64,000 nucleotides of DNA, taken from positions 1-64,000 of the forward strand of contig JAJCYI010000182.1 in the NCBI GenBank assembly GCA_029263015.1, read 5' to 3'. How positions within the stretch are numbered: the first letter of the stretch is position 1; each line of letters starts with the position of its first letter. The notes below the pieces were generated by a model that was not told the DNA's origin, did not search any database, and saw only the letters and a program-made list of their open reading frames with translations. The position numbers and the translations under genes are program-made. Below are positions 44,905-53,496 of the stretch, in pieces. The stretch comes from Saprospiraceae bacterium (GTDB lineage Bacteria; Bacteroidota; Bacteroidia; Chitinophagales; Saprospiraceae).

Positions 44905-47646
44905 TTAATCTGCAATCAATTTCATTGTAGCCATCCTGCCTTCTTCATCCCTGAAATTCAGGAAGTACATCCCAGTAGGAATCTCGCTTCGGTTGATCTC
45001 AAGTTGAGTACCATTCACATTGCTGAAGTTAGCCACAACCCTTCCTGTGAAATCAACGAGGATGATGTCATAACTCACGTTGTTAGGATTGGTGAATGAA
45101 ACGACCGTTTTATTGCCAAATGGATTTGGGATAGCAACTAGACTGTTCTGCAATTCCAGGTCATACGTATTGGTCAGGTCACAAGTTGGGATGTCCGACA
45201 GGATCAAACGCAAGTCGCTACAAGCATCAAGTGGGTCTTTCCCTTCTGAGTCCCATGGTGAATCTGGAACGGTAGCACCTTGGTTGAACACCATATAGAT
45301 GTTGTCGAGGTCGCCGATCGGGATGCCATAATAAGCATTCGCATCAATGACCACTTCAAACACATCGTTGCCATCGTTGGCAGCTGTCATTGAGCCTGCA
45401 TCATCCCAAGCTACAACAGCAGACCATTGGTTGGCGCCTGAATGGAAGCCAATTTCACTCATGCCTGCTAGCTCTCCTGCTGCTTCTGGGCAGTTCAGTG
45501 CTTCATCGAACAACACTTTGACCAAGCCTGTGGCTGGGTCGTAACAACTGCCTGCGTCTTTTAGTGAAGAACTGGCTGTATTGGCAGGATCAAAATCGCA
45601 GGTTGGCAATTGGTCGATGATAATGTGAAGGTCATCGCAGTCGCCATCGAGTTCATAATCTTGATCTTTACCTTCAGAGTCCCACGGATTGTCAGGGTCG
45701 TTAGGGCCTTGGTTGAACACCATGAATATGTTTTCAATATCAGCAGGGTCAAGTCCATAATAAGCTCCCGGATCAATGGTGACAGAGAATTTATCACTGC
45801 CATCATTTGTAGCAGACATACCTCCTGCTGCATCCCAATCAATTACAGTTGCCCACTGGTTGGCACCTGAGTGGAATCCTATTGCATCCATCCCGGCCAG
45901 TTCACCAACTGCTATTTCGCAGTTTTGCGTTTCATCAAAGATAATTTTAATGGTGCCATCTGTATTCATGCAGCTGCCTTCTACTAACGACACACTGGTA
46001 ACAGCAACTGGGTCAAAACATGGCCCGCAGCTGGTAAAACACACAATGTCCAAATCATCATGGGATGGAGGGACAATCAATAACCGGTTGTTGCTGAACC
46101 CACCAGTTGTGCATTCTGTATCTGAGATATTTTCCCAGCCGTCAGGACCATTTTTAAATTTGTACTCAATGGTGTCGCCCGGAATCAGCGTCAACGTCAA
46201 TGCCCAGATGCTGTCGCCCAGGTTGATCATGGCCGTGTCCGTAAAATTGTTGAACGTGCCAGCGAGGAATACCCCTTCGGCAACGACTGTTTCGTTGGTC
46301 ATATCAACCCGAAAATTGATATTTACCGAATCGAGAATGACACAACCTTCGCATCTGTTGAAGCAAACAGTTGCTATAGATGTATCCAAAGCAGGAACAG
46401 AAACCCAACGGTTGGTACCATCGCCATCCAAGAGGCAATCGCCATCGAAATTCTCCCAACCATTCGGGCCATTTTTAAATTTATATTCTACGGTGTCACT
46501 AGGCATTGCGCCAAAGCTACCCGTCCAAGTGCCGTCTCCATTGTCACTGATTGGCGTGTCAGACCAACCATTGAATTCTCCAGCAATTAAAACACCTTCT
46601 GCCTCAACGGTTTCAAGAAGCATGTCCACTGTAATGGTCACGCCGACCAAGCCACAAGCATAACAAGAGTTGAAACAAAACGGACCAACGGAAGCGTCGT
46701 CCCCACCTGCTGTATATTGTCGGTTGGAGTCATTGGAGAGGCATGCGCCATCGAAATCCTCCCAGCCATCTGGGCCGTTTTTGAATTTGTACTCAATGTT
46801 GGAATCAGGATCCATTGTTAATATGACTGACCAGGTTCCATCACCATTGTCAACCATTAAACTGTCCGACCAACCATTGAAAGAACCAGCCATTCGAACG
46901 CCGTCGGCAGAAACGCTTTCATTGGTCATGTCTACCGTAAATGTAATATTGACTGGGCCGCCGGGACAAGCATCACAAGTGTTGAAGCAGACCGTAGCCA
47001 TGGAAGAATCGGCTGCTGGACCAACCACCAAGCGGTTGTTGCTAAAGCCAGGGGCAAGGCAGTCACCTCCCAGAATGTCTTCCCAACCATCTGGGCCATT
47101 TTTGAATTTGTATTCCAAAGAATCACTTGTTGTAATTCCAATAATTGTTGACCAAGTGCCATCACCATTATCGGTCATTGCACCATCTGTCCAGCCATTG
47201 AATGCGCCAGCGATAAATGCGCCTTCTGGGGCTACTGTTTCATTGGACATATCAACAGTGAAAGTGACGCCAGCCTGTCCACAGGCAAAGCATGAATTGA
47301 AACACACAGTAGCGAGCGTATCAGTATCGGCAGGCACAATATAGCTGCGGTTACCTCCAGTTGCCGCGTTGCAGAAACCGTCAAAGCCTTCCCAACCATC
47401 TGGGCCATTTTTATACTTGAATTGAACGGTATCGCCAGCAGTGAGATCAATGGTAGTTGACCAAGTGCCATCGCCATTGTCAGACATCAGTCCATCAGTC
47501 CAGCCATTGAACCCTCCAGCGACGAAAGCACCCTCTGCTGCAACAGATTCGTTGCTCATGTCCACCGTTAGCGTGACGCTGGTTTGCGAGAACCCGCAAA
47601 GGCAAGCCAAGGTGAGGATTAAAAAAGAAATGTAAAGTCGTTTCAT
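44905..47646 (-). CDS. Secreted protein with five tandem starch-binding-like domains and T9SS signal
   Basis: A 913-residue exported protein with a signal peptide (residues 1-21). Five tandem beta-sandwich domains of about 105 residues each follow (about 22-552), each with VDM..E...AEG, AGxFNGW, DNGDGTW, EYKFKNGPDGWE and a cysteine-rich ending CFNxCxxC. Two further repeats of about 130 residues come next (about 553-820; LAGM..IGFHSGANQW and FMVFNQG.NDPDNPWDSEGKD). The C-terminus is a T9SS type A domain. The domains resemble starch- or glycogen-binding modules, probably a surface glycan-binding protein. The ATG at 47646 is chosen for the signal peptide. Role is inference. Confidence 0.8.
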   Translation of the reverse strand: MKRLYISFLILTLACLCGFSQTSVTLTVDMSNESVAAEGAFVAGGFNGWTDGLMSDNGDGTWSTTIDLTAGDTVQFKYKNGPDGWEGFDGFCNAATGGNRSYIVPADTDTLATVCFNSCFACGQAGVTFTVDMSNETVAPEGAFIAGAFNGWTDGAMTDNGDGTWSTIIGITTSDSLEYKFKNGPDGWEDILGGDCLAPGFSNNRLVVGPAADSSMATVCFNTCDACPGGPVNITFTVDMTNESVSADGVRMAGSFNGWSDSLMVDNGDGTWSVILTMDPDSNIEYKFKNGPDGWEDFDGACLSNDSNRQYTAGGDDASVGPFCFNSCYACGLVGVTITVDMLLETVEAEGVLIAGEFNGWSDTPISDNGDGTWTGSFGAMPSDTVEYKFKNGPNGWENFDGDCLLDGDGTNRWVSVPALDTSIATVCFNRCEGCVILDSVNINFRVDMTNETVVAEGVFLAGTFNNFTDTAMINLGDSIWALTLTLIPGDTIEYKFKNGPDGWENISDTECTTGGFSNNRLLIVPPSHDDLDIVCFTSCGPCFDPVAVTSVSLVEGSCMNTDGTIKIIFDETQNCEIAVGELAGMDAIGFHSGANQWATVIDWDAAGGMSATNDGSDKFSVTIDPGAYYGLDPADIENIFMVFNQGPNDPDNPWDSEGKDQDYELDGDCDDLHIIIDQLPTCDFDPANTASSSLKDAGSCYDPATGLVKVLFDEALNCPEAAGELAGMSEIGFHSGANQWSAVVAWDDAGSMTAANDGNDVFEVVIDANAYYGIPIGDLDNIYMVFNQGATVPDSPWDSEGKDPLDACSDLRLILSDIPTCDLTNTYDLELQNSLVAIPNPFGNKTVVSFTNPNNVSYDIILVDFTGRVVANFSNVNGTQLEINRSEIPTGMYFLNFRDEEGRMATMKLIAD

Positions 47647-47694
47647 AATCATTAGCGGTTTAATTGATGTATTCACATAAAACAGTGGTCTGCC

Positions 47695-49656
47695 CTATGG
47701 GACTACACTAAGTTTCAATATATTAATGAGTTTTTTATCTAAGAATGTTTTCAGAAAATATATGCCTGGCAAGAAGCTGCCCTTATGTATTTTGATTTGA
47801 TTATCTGTGCTGGTCCAGCTTTCTAACTCACGCCCAGTCAGATCCACCAGGACAAAAATGAGCGGCTTGTTTTCAGGATTTGAAAAATAAATATTCGTGT
47901 GCCCACTAAATGGGTTTGGGGCTGCCGATATTTCAAACCCTATTTTTGGCAAGACCTCAAATGCGGCGGTCGCCATCAAAGTATCCTCCTGCACATAGAG
48001 TATTTGGTTAGGTGAAATATCCGTCAAGATTTGCCGCCCGCCTTTTGGCCAGGTGATAACCAAGCTATCCACCTTTTCAGCATTTCCCAATCCAAAATGC
48101 GCAATACTGGTGTTCTGTGACGCATGGCTGCTACCACTGACGACCTCATGCAACCATGATTTGCTCCCGACGGAGATTTTTATCTTCGCTCCGAATGCAT
48201 CCTTGTTGGAAACTGTTCCTTCTAATTCCACATCCAGCCAATTTCCACCATTGGTCAAATCATTTCTATAAAAAAGTACCTTGTGGGCAAGGCTTGGATC
48301 GGAAGTGCCGCTCACCCGAACCACCACTAAATCTTGGTCGCCATCTTTATCAAAATCGCCATGTGCGAAGCCCCTTGCAAATCCCGTATTGCCCAGCCCC
48401 GACTGAGTTGAAATATCTGTGAATGAAAGCCATTCGCCTTGTGGCCAAGCATTGTTCATAAAAAGCTTGTCGGGGTTCTGTACTTCCGTTTGGTTGAAAT
48501 CGAGGGCAGGGATAAAGCCATTTGCCACAAAAAGGTCAAGGTCGGTATCATTGTCCACATCGAGGAATGCCGTGCCCCAGCCCACGGTGAGGTTGTCGTC
48601 AGCATAGGTGTTTTCCACGCCAGCCTCCGTGGCTACATCTTGAAACATGCCGTCCACATTTTCCATCAAAACATTCCTGCCAAGGTTAGTGAAATAGTAG
48701 TCCAAGTCGTTATCCTGGTCTATGTCACCTGCGGCAATGCCCATTGCGTATATGCCGATGTCCAGGCCAGTAGATTGATTCTCGTTTGTAAAAACACCCT
48801 CCCCATTTTGGAAGGCACCGTTCGGGACAACCCATTCACCGTAGTCATTGGCCACAAGGATGTCGGTCATGCCATCATCGTTGAAATCAGTGCCCATCAC
48901 GGCCAATGCACACCCACCATCAATGGTGCCGCTCGTTTCACCAACTTCCGTGAAAGTCAGGTCGCCATTGTTGAGGTAAAGGAAATTTGGTTGCCCAGTA
49001 TGGGCGTAACCAATAGTCTGATTGGTCTGCGGGTCAACAAGGTAACCAAATGTTTCAACATAATTGCCCACATAAATATCCAGCCACCCGTCGTTGTTGA
49101 AATCTGCCATCGAAGCAGCCGTGCTCCACGCAGCATCGTCTCCCATTCCAGCAAAATTGCCGATATTGATGAAAGTGCCATCCCCATTGTTGAGCAGCAG
49201 CAAGTTGGGCGATTCACCCCTTGTTGCCAAGAATACATCCCGCCACCCATCATTATTGATGTCCCCGGTGACGATCCCTTTGGTGTGGATATTGGCAGTG
49301 ATGAGTAAGCCGGCCAGGAAGCCAACCTCGGAAAATGTACCGTCCCCATCATTTTCATACAGCACATCCCTTTTGTTTCCGCCAGTGATCCATATGTCTT
49401 CCCAGCCATCATTATTGTAATCAAAAACAGCTACCCCACCTCCCATGAGGTCGGTGCTAAGGTGGAAATGGTCAATCCCGACCTCTGCTGCCATTTCTGT
49501 AAATGCAACTTGAGCCATCAATTCCTGACCAAGTATCAGGAAGAAGAGGAAGTGGATGTTCAAAGTCGTTTTTTTCACTAAGCGATTGAGTAATGGATTT
49601 TGAAAAGCTAGTTCATTTGACTTTGGGGAGGATTGCATGTTTGCCATTAAAAGCAT
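47695..49656 (-). CDS. Secreted CRTAC1-type FG-GAP repeat protein with T9SS signal
   Basis: A 653-residue exported protein. It contains FG-GAP/VCBS beta-propeller repeats with repeated calcium-binding loops (DYNNDGWEDIWITGG, DINNDGWRDVFLATRG, DFNNDGWLDIYVGN), then an ASPIC/UnbV domain (VGSKSWLHEVVSGSSHASQ) and a T9SS type A sorting domain at the C-terminus (ISAAPNPFSGHTNIYFSNPE). The signal peptide appears to lie about 35-48 residues from the first ATG, so internal ATGs at 49647 or 49638 or a nearby start could be used. It is the upstream-most of the three T9SS cargo genes and the CBM-repeat gene follows 48 bases after it. Confidence 0.82.
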   Translation of the reverse strand: MLLMANMQSSPKSNELAFQNPLLNRLVKKTTLNIHFLFFLILGQELMAQVAFTEMAAEVGIDHFHLSTDLMGGGVAVFDYNNDGWEDIWITGGNKRDVLYENDGDGTFSEVGFLAGLLITANIHTKGIVTGDINNDGWRDVFLATRGESPNLLLLNNGDGTFINIGNFAGMGDDAAWSTAASMADFNNDGWLDIYVGNYVETFGYLVDPQTNQTIGYAHTGQPNFLYLNNGDLTFTEVGETSGTIDGGCALAVMGTDFNDDGMTDILVANDYGEWVVPNGAFQNGEGVFTNENQSTGLDIGIYAMGIAAGDIDQDNDLDYYFTNLGRNVLMENVDGMFQDVATEAGVENTYADDNLTVGWGTAFLDVDNDTDLDLFVANGFIPALDFNQTEVQNPDKLFMNNAWPQGEWLSFTDISTQSGLGNTGFARGFAHGDFDKDGDQDLVVVRVSGTSDPSLAHKVLFYRNDLTNGGNWLDVELEGTVSNKDAFGAKIKISVGSKSWLHEVVSGSSHASQNTSIAHFGLGNAEKVDSLVITWPKGGRQILTDISPNQILYVQEDTLMATAAFEVLPKIGFEISAAPNPFSGHTNIYFSNPENKPLIFVLVDLTGRELESWTSTDNQIKIHKGSFLPGIYFLKTFLDKKLINILKLSVVP

Positions 49657-50397
49657 CAGAAAAGTAAATAGAATTTTTATCCCTAAGCTATTAAGCGATA
49701 TTACAAAAAGTGGACAAGGTTAGTAAATGCCTGATATTCAATATTTTGCAAAAAATACAGGATGGTTTAGCACACGCATTCAGTCCTGCTTTGTCACATT
49801 AAATTGTTGTTTAGGAAACATGCTTTTCCTACCGCTAAAGGCCAAGCAGTCACAAGGAAAGGTGCATGATTAAATAATCAGATGGGTAGTGATAACTTTT
49901 GATCAGAGAAATGCAAATAGGGAGTTCCTATAATTTTTTCAGGCACACTATTATTTTGTTGATGAAGTCTGAATTGACATGTGTCTCTCAAATCAAAAAT
50001 CAAACGTCATGTAATCAAAAATCTTAAATCAACTCCTCTTCAATTTTGGGTGAATAGCAACGGGTTCAGATGTGTATCAATGACTTTCCCTACCTCCGCC
50101 CCCGGGCACCAGGTGTGCCAGTCGTTTACTTGGTTTTGATTCGGCACTTAGGAATGGTCATTACTTTTCGGAGATCGTTGGTGGTGGCCCCAGCCTGATG
50201 GAAAACCCAACCAGAATGAAAAGAGGTTCATGTCCATATTTATTATTGAAGTTGTTTAAAGTTCTGCGGCGAGACTAAATATAAATGCTTGGTTATCAAG
50301 ACGAAGCTGCGGGACGAAAAATAGCTGAAGTATTTGAGGATCAATGATCTGTATTTAGGCCATCGGAATAACTTTAAACAACTTCATTGTCAAACCC
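49657..50397. other. Non-coding region with a terminal-inverted-repeat element
   Basis: About 740 bases with no convincing gene between two minus-strand genes. It contains a 138-base element at 50248-50385 with perfect 16-base terminal inverted repeats, and a GC-rich patch (CCGCCCCCGGGCACCAGG, around 50097-50114) that looks unlike its surroundings. It may hold remnants of a small mobile element. Confidence 0.5.
50248..50385. mobile_element. MITE-like element with 16-base terminal inverted repeats
   Basis: GAAGTTGTTTAAAGTT (50248-50263) and its perfect complement (50370-50385) enclose 106 bases without coding capacity. The layout fits a miniature inverted-repeat transposable element. No transposase is present in the window. 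Confidence 0.4.
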
Positions 50398-51474
50398 TCA
50401 CTCCAGCAATCCAATCTTCTTCGCCCGTTCCTCCCATTTCTTTCGCGCATAATGCTGCAGGTCGGGAATGCTGTCTGATTCATCCATAATTTCAAAGCCT
50501 AAAATTGTCTCAAACAAATCCTCAAGAGTGACAAGGCCGATTACGCCGCCATACTCATCGGAAACGGCAGCAATGTGCGATCGGTGTTTGGACAAAAAAT
50601 CAAATAACTGGGGCAATTTTTTATTGTCGTTGACAATCGCCAATTCCCGTTTTATGGTTTTTAGGGCGGTGTCTCCATGACCTTCTAACATACCCTTAAA
50701 TACCTCGTTTTTAAGAACAAACCCAGTGAGGTTGTCCTGGTCTTCACCAAATATTGGAATCCTCGAAAAAGATATTTTTACTTCCGATTCATATAATTCT
50801 TTAAGGGTATTATTTTCATTAGCAATAAACATCATCGTGCGCGGAGTCATAATATCCTTTGCACTCAACTCATTCAGATGGAGCAGGTTTTGGATGATGG
50901 CCATTTCGTTTTCTTTCAAAGCCCCACTCTTTTTGCCCAAACTTGCCATCGCTAAAAAATCGGCTCTTGAAAAAACACTTTTTACATCCTTGGATTTGAG
51001 GTTTTTGGTAATCAACATACTGAGCCAGATAAATGGCTTGAGTATAAACAGGAGAATTTTCAATGACCGAACCGTAAAACCAGCAAGCGAATTCCAGTAA
51101 TTCGCGCCTAATGTTTTGGGAATGATTTCTGAAAGGATCAGAATCGCCAAAGTCATTAATGCGGCGATGACGGATTCAACGGTCAGCTCAAGGCCAAGAA
51201 TGTTAAATGGGGTGGTCTCATCAAAAAGCAGTTGCGCCTGTGCCCCCACGCCCATCGCTCCAACTGTGTGGGCAATTGTGTTCAAAGTGAGGATGGCCGA
51301 CAATGGGCGGTCAATATCTTGTTTGAAAGATTGCAAGGATTTGCCGAGCCTGGTCCCTTCCTCTACTTCCCGGTTGACAAAAGCAGGTGTGATGCTCAAC
51401 AGCACCGCCTCCCAGATCGAGCAGAGAAAAGAAAAGGAAATAGAGATTACAAAAAATAATATCAGTAGTGTCAT
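50398..51474 (-). CDS. CNNM/CorC-type CBS-domain membrane protein
   Basis: A 358-residue protein. The N-terminal DUF21 domain has about four membrane spans (residues 1-165), followed by two CBS domains (about 195-330; KDIMTPRTMMFIANENNTLKELYESE and SKHRSHIAAVSDEYGGVIGLVTLEDLFETILG). This is the TlyC/CorC hemolysin-like family, linked to magnesium or cobalt efflux. It lies upstream of a repeat-rich spacer and is transcribed on the minus strand. Confidence 0.88.
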   Translation of the reverse strand: MTLLILFFVISISFSFLCSIWEAVLLSITPAFVNREVEEGTRLGKSLQSFKQDIDRPLSAILTLNTIAHTVGAMGVGAQAQLLFDETTPFNILGLELTVESVIAALMTLAILILSEIIPKTLGANYWNSLAGFTVRSLKILLFILKPFIWLSMLITKNLKSKDVKSVFSRADFLAMASLGKKSGALKENEMAIIQNLLHLNELSAKDIMTPRTMMFIANENNTLKELYESEVKISFSRIPIFGEDQDNLTGFVLKNEVFKGMLEGHGDTALKTIKRELAIVNDNKKLPQLFDFLSKHRSHIAAVSDEYGGVIGLVTLEDLFETILGFEIMDESDSIPDLQHYARKKWEERAKKIGLLE

Positions 51475-51497
51475 GTAGTAGGGTTCAGTGGTTTATT

Positions 51498-51557
51498 GGT
51501 TTACAGGTGTATAGGTGTATAGGTGTATCAGTCTATAAACCGATATACCTATAAACC
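51498..51557. repeat. Tandem AGGTGTAT repeat within a hairpin
   Basis: Three exact direct copies of AGGTGTAT (51505-51512, 51513-51520, 51521-51528), flanked by an imperfect inverted repeat GGTTTACAGGTGTAT (51498-51512) and ATATACCTATAAACC (51543-51557). It lies between the CBS-domain gene and the ATP-grasp-like gene. It may be a transcript-end hairpin of the five-gene run. Confidence 0.5.
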
Positions 51558-51606
51558 AGTAATCCTCTCCACAAAAATAGGGAAAAGGCAATGGCAGTTC
51601 AGCTTC

Positions 51607-52803
51607 TCACATTTCAAAAAAACCGATGCTCCCTCCGACCCAGGTCTTCCCCATATTATACCTCACCCCAACCATTTCCCCTTTGCTCAACCTGACCAAG
51701 CTGGTGAGGACTTCAGGCCGGGGAGCATCCTTTTTCCAGGCCATTAATAGGCGCACTTCTGCTTTGGCAGGCTCATCCAATGTTTGTATGATAGGCGCGT
51801 AACTGACCTTTTTTTGCAAAATAAAATTGTCCCGTTGATTTTCGGGAATGGCATCAATGTCAGCCTTGGTCGGGTTCATGATAACCCCTTGGCCAGAGAA
51901 AGAATAAAGGGGTTTCAAGACATAGTTGGCAAGGTCTTCCGGAATTTCATTTTCGTTTAGATAAAACGAATCTGGCACAAAAGAGCTATTGAAGAGGGGC
52001 AAGGTGTGCTTGCTGACCCTGGCGAACCAATGGGGGTGACCGACCCATTCGACATTATATTCATTGGGGAAATAGAACTCCCGTTTCAAATCAGGCCGCT
52101 TTAAAAGTTCATCAAAAATGACTCGATTGTAAATGCGCTCTACACCTATTTTTTTACCATTTTCATCCAAATAAAATACGTCCCGGCCATCAACCTTCAG
52201 ATCGCTGACGCACAAAGTCCTCACCCCAATTGCCTTTTTCATGGCCCAAAAGTCGATTTGAGTATTTTGTTTGCGGGGTTCGATGTCTATGAGCACCACA
52301 TTTTCTGCGCGGGCATCTCCCAAAATAAGCTCTCGCAATGTCTCCGTATATGTTTCAGCAGTATAGCCTCCAAAAAGGTGGTTTAGGTTTTCGGGTATGT
52401 CAAAATGTTTTCGATAGGCTGTGGCACACAAGTGCTGATAAAAAAACAGGGAAGGAAATCCTTGTATTTCAATAAGTTGTGGCGAGATATTGCCTTCTTC
52501 ATCTTGGCAAATACCAAAATCTACACAAAGAAATGCAGTGTGGGCAGTCTCGTTCGGTACAAAATGATCGGGCAATATAGAAGCTTGCGATAATTCTTTG
52601 AAATTAGGCTGACTTATCACATCGGTCAGTTCGGAACAAGCTTGCAGCAACTGCTCAGTCAGTTGTTTTGGAATAAAGATCGGGGTTTCGGATATTTTGA
52701 AAGATGCCCGATAATTGACATGTCTCTCTATTGTGTTTAAAAGAGACTGGTATTTCTCTTCGGTGAAAGATTGATTGAATGCACTTCTTAGGTGGGAGAT
52801 CAT
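51607..52803 (-). CDS. ATP-grasp-like protein, last gene of the Septu-containing run
   Basis: A 398-residue protein of unrecognised exact family with ATP-grasp-like features in the C-terminal half: YVLKPLYSFSGQGVIMNP (lysine and glycine-rich loop, about residue 292), FILQKKVSYAPIIQT, and the acidic EVRLLMAWKKD. The N-terminal half has LIEIQGFPSLFFYQHL. It starts three bases after the HNH gene ends, so it is almost certainly in the same transcript. It may ligate an amino group to a carboxylate using ATP. Function is inference; the fold is likely but not proven from sequence. Confidence 0.6.
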   Translation of the reverse strand: MISHLRSAFNQSFTEEKYQSLLNTIERHVNYRASFKISETPIFIPKQLTEQLLQACSELTDVISQPNFKELSQASILPDHFVPNETAHTAFLCVDFGICQDEEGNISPQLIEIQGFPSLFFYQHLCATAYRKHFDIPENLNHLFGGYTAETYTETLRELILGDARAENVVLIDIEPRKQNTQIDFWAMKKAIGVRTLCVSDLKVDGRDVFYLDENGKKIGVERIYNRVIFDELLKRPDLKREFYFPNEYNVEWVGHPHWFARVSKHTLPLFNSSFVPDSFYLNENEIPEDLANYVLKPLYSFSGQGVIMNPTKADIDAIPENQRDNFILQKKVSYAPIIQTLDEPAKAEVRLLMAWKKDAPRPEVLTSLVRLSKGEMVGVRYNMGKTWVGGSIGFFEM

Positions 52804-52806
52804 TGG

Positions 52807-53490
52807 TTATATTTTACCATCCGGTCTGTGGACTGGATTCCCATTTTGATCAAAACAATCCATGGCTGTACCAGGGAAAGCATTGATGAGGGCAAGTTTT
52901 ATTGTTCTCTCATTTTTGAAAACAATCATCCAAATAGAAAAAAAGCCATGCCCCAAAGCGGTTTTGACTATCTGGTTTTGCATCTCTTTTTTTTGCATCG
53001 CATTCCAGTTGTTCAGACTGTCTTTCGCTATGCTCCAAACAAACTCTCTGTGAAGATGTCGTTTATCTGCTTTGGTGCATGGCTTTTCCGAGTTGGGTGT
53101 CCTGTTGAGACCGAGTAAATTGATAGTGGCAAGAGCCGTTTCCAACTGTTGTCCCGAAAGGGTGGAATTGGGTTGGATTATTTTTGTTTCATCATATTCA
53201 AATGCCCAGAAAGTATTGTCCTGGTCTGGCCAATAATAGCCAGAACGGGAAGAAACAAGGGATCCTTTATTGCTCGACCCATTGCAGTGGCGACAGGCAA
53301 GTAGAAAGTTTTCCCAACTACCTAAACTACCACCTTTAGAGGTGGCGACCGCATGTTCCACTTCAATTGAATTGTTCACCCTCATTTCACAGTAGGAACA
53401 ATAGCGTCCGATAGTAACTGCCAAAGGGTCTCGTGCAGTTTGGTAAGGTTTGAATTCTTCGTTTCGTTCTCCTTTGTCAACAGGGCGCAT
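52807..53490 (-). CDS. ptuB: PtuB-like HNH endonuclease (Septu defence)
   Basis: A 227-residue HNH nuclease. The zinc and catalytic layout is C31-x2-C34, then E45-H46, N61 and C66-x2-C69 (motifs YCSYCE, EVEHAVATSKGG, LLACRHCNGSSNKG). It resembles the TIGR02646-type HNH proteins found as PtuB in Septu and in some retron systems. It begins six bases after the AAA ATPase gene ends. No reverse transcriptase gene is present in the window, so the retron version is excluded here. The ATP-grasp-like gene starts three bases later. Confidence 0.8.
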   Translation of the reverse strand: MRPVDKGERNEEFKPYQTARDPLAVTIGRYCSYCEMRVNNSIEVEHAVATSKGGSLGSWENFLLACRHCNGSSNKGSLVSSRSGYYWPDQDNTFWAFEYDETKIIQPNSTLSGQQLETALATINLLGLNRTPNSEKPCTKADKRHLHREFVWSIAKDSLNNWNAMQKKEMQNQIVKTALGHGFFSIWMIVFKNERTIKLALINAFPGTAMDCFDQNGNPVHRPDGKI

Positions 53491-53496
53491 CAGGCT

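Noticed and set aside
45776-46663. A 295-codon frame antisense to the CBM-repeat protein.
   Set aside because: It is a by-product of the repeated coding sequence on the other strand; no independent evidence of coding.
44905-47646. Regularly spaced DNA repeats that might suggest a CRISPR array.
   Set aside because: The spacing is about 315 bases and in frame with protein repeats; there are no short identical repeats or Cas genes.
48439-49308. A 289-codon frame antisense to the FG-GAP protein.
   Set aside because: Low-complexity antisense frame opposite repeated calcium-binding loops; the sense frame has domain support.
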